Shown: piece after piece, positions 58,067-64,000 of the stretch
How the letters are laid out: every line of letters starts with the position of its first letter
How positions within the stretch are numbered: the stretch's first letter is position 1
From: Rutpela maculata
Taxonomy: Eukaryota > Arthropoda > Insecta > Coleoptera > Cerambycidae
Assembly: GCA_936432065.2 (NCBI GenBank)
Contig: OW386285.2
Location: forward strand, 172,589,984-172,653,983
Length of the DNA stretch: 64,000 bases
Direction of reading: 5' to 3'
Notes under the pieces: generated by a model
The model's input: only the letters and a program-made list of their open reading frames with translations
The model's database searches: none
Told to the model about the DNA's origin: nothing
Translations under genes and position numbers: made by a program

Positions 58067-58674
58067 ATTTCAAGCGCGGATCTAGAAATTTCAATAATTT
58101 TTTTCTCGTCTGTCTAACATCTCGAGAATTACTTCTCTAACAACCAGTAAAAAATTTTAAAAAAGCAGTTTGAGAGAATTTTTTTCAAAATTCGTTTACC
58201 CCCCCCCCCCCCCCCAGGTCTAAGGACTCCAGTTTAAAATTATTTTTTTTTTGTCATATGCATTTTACTTTTCATAAAAGTACAACAATATGTTTAGAAG
58301 TTTATGAAAATATTTTCATTACTAACTGAGATACAACGAATTGAAATTTTGTGATTTACAATTTAACAAATCACAAAATTTCAATTCGTTGTATCTCAGT
58401 TAGTAATGAAAATATTTTCATAAACTTCAAAACGCATTGCTGTATTTTTATGAAAAGTAAAATGCATGTGACAAAAAAAATAATTTTAAACAGGAGTCCC
58501 TAAACCTGGGGGGGAACAGAATTTTGAAAAATTTTTTCGCAAACTGCTTTTTCAAAATTTTTTTAGGGGTCGTTAGAGAAGTGCTTCGAGATGTTATTTC
58601 CCATATTTCGTATGGGGTCCCATGCGCCACAGACGAAAAAAAAAAATTATTGAAATTTCTAGATCCGCGCTTGC
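58067..58674. repeat. Foldback element E (610 bp)
   Basis: Two arms of about 300 bp meet near 58360 with almost no loop. GCGCGGATCTAGAAATTTCA, ATTTTCATTACTAACTGAGA and ATACAACGAATTGAAATTTT each have an inverted partner. A C-run of about 17 lies in the left arm (58200-58216); the right arm has only a short G-run there. No protein. Confidence 0.8.
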
Positions 58675-59695
58675 TTTATTTTTTAACTTATCCATTTGAA
58701 ATTTGGGGTGCATAAACTACCTGTAAAAATGGATTTTTGGACATAAAAAACGGTATGAGACCAGACTGTGGGATAAGTCGGAGTGATCGGTTGTGCATCT
58801 GAAACCCTCACACTTAAAAATGTTAAAAAACCCTGTAAAACTGCTTTAAATTTGACAAAGCTTAGGTGAATTGTAGCTTAAGAAATCTGGATTAAATTGA
58901 TATGTCATAACAAAAGAACAAAGTTGAAATATAATTAATACCTTGAAATAACCAATACAGAGTTATTTAGAGTGGCAATCAGTGACGTGCATAAAGAAAT
59001 GAGCTTAAAGAAACGAATATATAAACACGACCCAAACTCAGGCATAATATAAGAGATAAGTACATCTTAGTTTATTTGTGTCTTAATGACTACAAGTATC
59101 TGCCCCATAAAACCACTGAAATGTTTAGGTCCAGACCCTTGAAAAATCGACATCTATTGACAAATTTATGAGAGCAGTAAAAATATGGCCAAATAAATTG
59201 TTTTCAATCATTATAAAAATATTCAAATGATTTAATTTAAACTATATCCGAAATAATCAATAACGTATCGTAAAATATGGTCATATATATTTCTTTCTCT
59301 CAAATAATTCTCCTTTTCATAATTATAAAAAATACTCAAACGAATTTAATATAAATTAAACCCGCAATAATCAAATGCATTACTTTTAAAGTAGGGACAG
59401 AACAATTTCTTACGTAAATTTTCAAGTGAGGTTTTTTATAATTATTAAAAGTACTCAAACGAATTTAATTTGCATTAAACCCAAAATAATCAATGAAACA
59501 TTGTTGAAAATTGAATTCTCAAATTCTCACAGCACTTCAACGGAGGTATGCGTGGTGCAGGCTTCTTTCAGAAAAATGGTACTTTCTAAGAAAACATACA
59601 CATATAGTCCGACGGAATTAGCATTTTTGGTCGATATTTTTAGTGCAGCAATGTGACCTGTACCAAATTGAAGGTTTTTACGTTAGAAATAAAAC

Positions 59696-59754
<59 letters not shown>

Positions 59755-60169
59755 CTTGAAATATTAAGACGTCTTACCATATCGCAACCTTACGGAGTCA
59801 CATAGAAGGAGACGTAGTAGCTCTTGTTTTGGTCTTATATATTCATTGCAATGTAATGCTTATTGCCCTCTAGCGATTAGAAGACCATACTATAAGAATT
59901 ATGAAATACATTTCCTTACAATTTATAGAACATTACCACATCTTAACAAACTGCTATTATTATCGCGTCAGTTATATATATTTTAATCGAAATACAAATG
60001 TTCTGGACTTATATACGTTACATTGCAACCTCATGCATTGTTGCCACATAGTGTATAACCATAATTCGCTATTACTCCCAGAGACAACCTGTTCCCACTT
60101 AATTTAATATTTAGTTGTTCTGTGATTCCCGCAAGTTACGTGTCGGTAGTTTACCTGTAAGAAGTAATA
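58675..60169. other. AT-rich DNA upstream of the host gene, TA tract
   Basis: TA microsatellite at about 59696-59750. The last 50 bp before 60170 would be the 5' UTR of the gene below; I see no convincing TATA element. No other feature. Confidence 0.4.
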
Positions 60170-60227
60170 ATGAATAGATCATCCAGAAGCTATAAGCTTC
60201 TTATGAAATGCAGTAAGGACCTTAAAG
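60170..60227 (+). CDS. Unknown host gene, exon 1
   Basis: ATG at 60170 opens 19 codons (MNRSSRSYKLLMKCSKDLK plus one base) and ends at AAAG/GTAAGT, a canonical donor at 60228. The remaining base joins exactly to exon 2 in frame. Start chosen as the only ATG upstream of the donor in this frame. The product is basic at its start; no family recognised. Confidence 0.45.
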
Positions 60228-60467
60228 GTAAGTTAGTTTACCTATTTATTCTTATTAATCTTCTATTGTATGCAAATAGTTCATGTACTATGGAGATTAC
60301 TAGTGAAAAAACAGGATATTGGTAATGATATTTTTTGTCGCGAAATCTATCACAAAATTTGAAATAATATTTTCAAATTTGATAGCTACATGAGTTCTAG
60401 ACACTAGGCAAAAATATAAATTTATTGATAAACAGCACAGGCATGCGACACTCCAACTCTTTAATTA

Positions 60468-60985
60468 CTTCCACATCTAGTGGAAGTATAGTAACGACAA
60501 AAAAAATGTAAAAATTTTTATTCAAATAGGCTTAGCAAAAAAAATTTCTGTCTGTCTCTAACTTTTTTTGTGCGCACGATTACTCTGGAACCGTTTAAGA
60601 TATAGACTTGAAATTTGGTACACGTATGTATTTTAATGAAATCTAGAACTAGATTATATTTTCATCTTATTCCGTTGAAGGGTTGGGGGTAAATTGGGGT
60701 AAATAGGTAAATCAAACAGGTAAAAGTCCATAAAATTGGTATTTTTAGTATATACAAGAGAAGCTAATATCTCAAAAATTTTTTTTTCATTTACCACCCC
60801 ATTACTACCCCCACCCTGTTAGGGGGTGAAAAAAATAAAATTATAATTTAGCGTGTATACAAGAACCTAAGACCTCATTTTTTCTTACTTCATCCACCCC
60901 CTCTACCACCATCCCCACCCCCACTACTGATGTGGCATATCGTTTTATAAGTTTTTGGTGTAGACGATTTCAAATACGCGTCATC
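60468..60985 (+). repeat. RepA copy 11
   Basis: Starts ACTTCCACATCTAGTGGAAG; body matches copy 4 up to TTTTTGGTGTAGACGATTTC. Inserted in intron 1 of the gene above. Confidence 0.75.
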
Positions 60986-61085
60986 GCATGTGTGTCTAGC
61001 TTTCTACGATTTCAAATTAGAACACCATGCAACGTGTACGTACGGTGTTTGTAAATCTTCTATCATTTTCTTGATTCTATAATAA

Positions 61086-61470
61086 GTGGGGGTTACCTTG
61101 AGTAGTATGGGTGAGCAGTAGGTTTCCTCGAGTATTATGGATGCACAGTGGCTTTCCTCGAATATCATCGGTGCGCAGTAGGTTACCTTGAGTAGTATGG
61201 ATGCACAGTGGGTTACCTCGAGCAGTATGGATGCGCAGTAGATTTTCTCGAGTTTATCGGATATGCAGTGACTTTTCTCGAGTACTGTAGATGCGCAGTA
61301 GGTTTCCTCGGGTATTATGGATGCGCAGTAGGTTTCCTCGAGTATTTTGGATACACAGTGGGTTTCCTCAAGTAAAATGGATGCGCAGTGGGTTACTTCA
61401 AGTAGTATGAATGCGCAGTGGGTTATCTCGAGTAGTATGGATGTGTAGTATGTTTCCTCGAAGAAAATGC
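61086..61470 (+). repeat. 30-bp minisatellite in intron 1
   Basis: About twelve units of ATGGATGCGCAGTGGGTTNC CTCGAGTAGT. The long minus-strand frame here (61501-61004) is only the translated repeat. Flanked on the right by the same unique block as the 46.5-kb array. Confidence 0.85.
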
Positions 61471-61699
61471 TTGAAGTAGTCGTGTAGTCCACGGCACACA
61501 ATAATTTTTTATATCTTGGTCATGCCATTTTCTGCGTATTACTTTCACATTCAGTGGAGTGCAATTATAGTATTTTCGTTATAAGAGACTTGTATAGGAA
61601 GTCTGAATATAATTCTCCTGTAGCTCAAAAATTTCACTACGTCGCTCATCATGGCTTGCTACACGGTGAGGAAGCCTAGATCCCAGAATTGGAAATAGG

Positions 61700-61870
61700 T
61701 ACTAATTACTTCCACATGGAGTGGATGTATAGTAATAGCAAAAAAAATTGAAATTATTTTTTGCTCAAAAAGTCTCAGAATGTCACGAAACATCGAGATT
61801 TTAAGTTTAAGCGAAGAAAAAAAAATTCTGTCTGTCGGTCTGTCTGTAACATTTGTTTGTGCTTTTCCGC
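61700..61870 (+). repeat. RepA copy 12 (partial)
   Basis: ACTTCCACATGGAGTGGATG start, then TGTCACGAAACATCGAGATT and the CTGT tract; truncated near 61870. Confidence 0.6.
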
Positions 61871-62026
61871 CATAATTTGTTGAAATTTGTCGAGAAATGC
61901 AATAAAAAATTTTGCATGAATATATACCTTCCTCACTTGAGAGATGATGAAGCAAATGTGAGATAACAAGATTGAGGCAATAAATAACTTGATGTTATGA
62001 TTATTAAAATTAGGCTTATTTTACAG

Positions 62027-62067
62027 ATGAAAATCAATCTGTAAAGGACAAAGAGTGTCCCGGAAAG
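62027..62067 (+). CDS. Unknown host gene, exon 2
   Basis: 41-bp exon between acceptor TTATTTTACAG (ending 62026) and donor GTATGT (62068). Read after exon 1 it gives DENQSVKDKECPGK and ends in phase 0. Exon 1 plus exon 2 is exactly 33 codons without a stop. Confidence 0.45.
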
Positions 62068-62171
62068 GTATGTACCAAATCGATTTTTATGTTTCTTTTA
62101 AGACAAAATAGCTATTTAAGTAACCAGTTAGGAAATGCCTCATTTTGTATGGGATGTGGGATGTTTGCGAG

Positions 62172-62199
62172 ACGAGCGAAGCGAGACGAGCGAAGCGAG
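62172..62199 (+). repeat. Two 14-bp tandem units
   Basis: GAGACGAGCGAAGC occurs twice in a row, GC-rich in AT-rich intron DNA. Confidence 0.5.
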
Positions 62200-62294
62200 T
62201 TTCCACAAAATCACATAAGTTGCAGAATTGCATTTACTAATATATTTCATGCAAAATAATTTCTAATTTTATATTTTTTCTAGTCATATATATG

Positions 62295-62513
62295 AAAATA
62301 GCAATTTTTCCACTGCTCTATATAAAGTGACATTTTTTTACTATAGCGATGAAAATATTTTCATCTCTGGAAATGAAAATGAAAATGTGACATAATAAAT
62401 TTGACATTTTCATTTTCACTTCTAGAGATGAAAACCCAGATGAAAATATTTTCATCTCTGTAGTAAAAAAATGTCACTTTCATATAGAGTAGATAGTGGA
62501 AAAATTGATATTT
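62295..62513. repeat. Foldback repeat F
   Basis: Arms of about 100 bp meet near 62400: CAATTTTTCCACT, AAGTGACATTTTTTTACTA and GATGAAAATATTTTCATCTC have inverted partners. Lies in intron 2 of the unknown gene. No protein. Confidence 0.7.
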
Positions 62514-63280
62514 ATATACGTATGAGTAGAAACAATAGCATTTCCTACTCGAGTTGAAATACGTTTTTCGCAAATTCTCATCTCAAGAAAAAACAGTATT
62601 TTCATCTCTTGTTGTGAGAAATATTTTATTTTCCAACCAGTCGTGAAAAGTAGGACCTCGAGTATGACGTTTCGAAACTTCAGTCAAATTTGAAATATGA
62701 CACTTTTACATGTCAAAATTAGAAAAATCATATTTTATTACAATTTTCACCCTTTGGATATGTTTCTACAGAATGTGAATGAATGTCAATAAGATAAATA
62801 ATTAATGCGGTATTTAAAACCTCCGTAATTAAATTATCTTTAAAAACTGGAGTTTTTAAATATAACAACAGATTCTCAAAGCTGTGCATTGTAAGTTAAG
62901 TATTTCAATTTCAGTGAGTGGTTTATAATAGACATAATGAACACAAAATATGTATTTTAAATTTTTCCCACTCCCCAGTTTTTAGATTTACTTTTTAAAG
63001 TGCTGTGGCTCAATACATTTCAGTGATGTTAGTAGAAAAGTGATAATTTTAACTGTTTCAGATATCAGTAATATCAAACTTAATATATAAATCATCAAAA
63101 AAATAATTGCCACTAATTTTGTCATACTCTTGGTAGAAATAGTAGTGTATGCGATTTCAAATTTGTTAAACATGAAAAAAGTGATAAACTAACTGCATGA
63201 ATAACTATTTTGCCGGAAACCTAAAAATAAAAAAAAAATTTATAATTATTTTATTATTTAACGGCAATGTCTGTATGTAG

Positions 63281-63454
63281 GCTATGCATGAGTTGTTGAC
63301 ACAGACAATAAAGAAGAATTGGTTTTGTAATAGGCCGTTGTCCCCAGTTGAAGAACAAAAGATAAAAATTTTACAAAATATTATTGTTCAGGAAAAACTC
63401 AATAATGTGGAAGACAAAAATAGCAGAGCAAGTTCAATGCACATCGTCGAAAAT
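63281..63454 (+). CDS. Unknown host gene, exon 3
   Basis: Acceptor CTGTATGTAG (ending 63280) or GTTGACACAG (ending 63304); both keep phase 0. The exon encodes up to 58 residues, including KKNWFCNRPLSPVEEQKI and LQNIIVQEKLNNVEDKN, and ends at GAAAAT/GTAAGT (donor 63455) in phase 0. The gene continues beyond the window. Charged and helical; no domain recognised. Confidence 0.5.
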
Positions 63455-63762
63455 GTAAGTTTTAAATTTGCCAATAGGCTGTTCTAAATTTGACACTGAA
63501 AATTTTTACTAGTGTAAAAAAGTAAAGTTTCGCGGCTTCTAACTTTGCTAACTTTAATGATCAAGGGTAGCTCCAGGAAGGACCATGGCACTATTATTTT
63601 ACAGCTTAGTTAATGACATAAATGTAAAATTTAAAAACCACACATACTACATTTCTTTGTAAGGAATTCTTTGATAGATTCCAAAACATTGAATACTTAT
63701 TATATTTAAAACGATGGATCAAGTAAATTATTAATAAAATACACAGCCCCACAAAATCCGTA

Positions 63763-64000
63763 TGTATTTGGACCCGCTGAAACCGAATCCGAAGTCAGAA
63801 TTGTCAGATTGGCTTGTTTTTCACCCCTAATCCCAAAAAACACCCCTCCAAAAAAATGATCTATCCGGCGGACCAGACCAGTATATTCTTATGTGTTTGG
63901 ACCTGCTGAAACCGAATCCGAAGTCAGTATTGTTAGATTGGCTCGTTTTTCACCCCCAACCCCAAAAAAACACCCCCAAAATAAAAACAAAGTGGTCTGT
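63763..64000 (+). repeat. Tandem repeat, about 130-bp period, at right edge
   Basis: TTGGACC.GCTGAAACCGAATC, GAAGTCAG.ATTGT.AGATT and GTTTTTCACCCC recur at 63765-63880 and 63893-64000. Extends past the window. Lies in the intron after exon 3. Confidence 0.7.

Noticed and set aside
61004..61501. 165-codon minus-strand frame with repeated CAS(I/M)LLEETH-type units
   Set aside because: It is the translated 30-bp minisatellite; the unit length is a multiple of three, so it stays open without selection.

Overview
The window is insect (or at least arthropod) nuclear DNA. It is AT-rich, has spliced gene structure (GT..AG introns), and contains an errantivirus-type provirus with env, LOA-, CR1- and jockey-type non-LTR retrotransposons, piggyBac, hAT and mariner derivatives. 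The insect order cannot be read from the sequence. Most of the 64 kb is transposable-element DNA, deeply nested; host genes are sparse.

0.4-24.9 kb is one nested structure. A Gypsy/errantivirus provirus lies on the minus strand: 5' LTR at 24667-24868, tRNA primer-binding site beside it, broken gag, no pol, env in three pieces, and a 3' LTR split in two. Its 3' LTR was hit by a hAT-like element (549-13379). Inside that element lie a hammerhead-ribozyme retrozyme array (925-2084), copies of a roughly 0.7-kb Helentron-like repeat (RepA), a nearly intact CR1-group LINE (5233-9760) inserted into a 30-bp minisatellite, and several MITEs with clear target-site duplications. The env gene was hit by a 5'-truncated LOA LINE (17768-21066, 10-bp duplication) and by a long-TIR transposon (about 14690-17385). 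A 2.1-kb palindromic element sits where pol should be.

25-37 kb is AT-rich and holds the last exon of a PIP4P/TMEM55 lipid phosphatase gene (28321-28602, minus), a non-autonomous hAT (29223-30275), a mariner MITE, a long-TIR foldback element (33809-35315), and a broken YqaJ-type nuclease gene whose 5' part continues into a 165-bp satellite. 38-47 kb is a mosaic of RepA copies, a jockey LINE fragment and the 30-bp minisatellite. 49.8-52.2 kb is an inverted-repeat element carrying LINE ORF1 pieces. 52.6 kb is a piggyBac transposase remnant. 55.3-57.9 kb is another long-TIR element. From 60.17 kb to the right edge I can assemble a three-exon host gene of unknown function, not visible as one ORF.

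Four observations stand out. (1) A multimeric retrozyme with complete type I hammerhead ribozymes. (2) A LINE whose ORF2 lies in frame with ORF1 behind a UAG stop in the tobamovirus-type readthrough context, with no early AUG for ORF2. (3) Four elements (3.2, 14.7, 21.3 and 55.3 kb), three of them with long inverted arms, all carrying pieces of the same intron-bearing protein family, whose conserved motifs resemble FEN/XPG nuclease motifs followed by a tesmin-like CXC cysteine cluster. (4) The nested insertion history itself, with breakpoints resolved to the base in several places.
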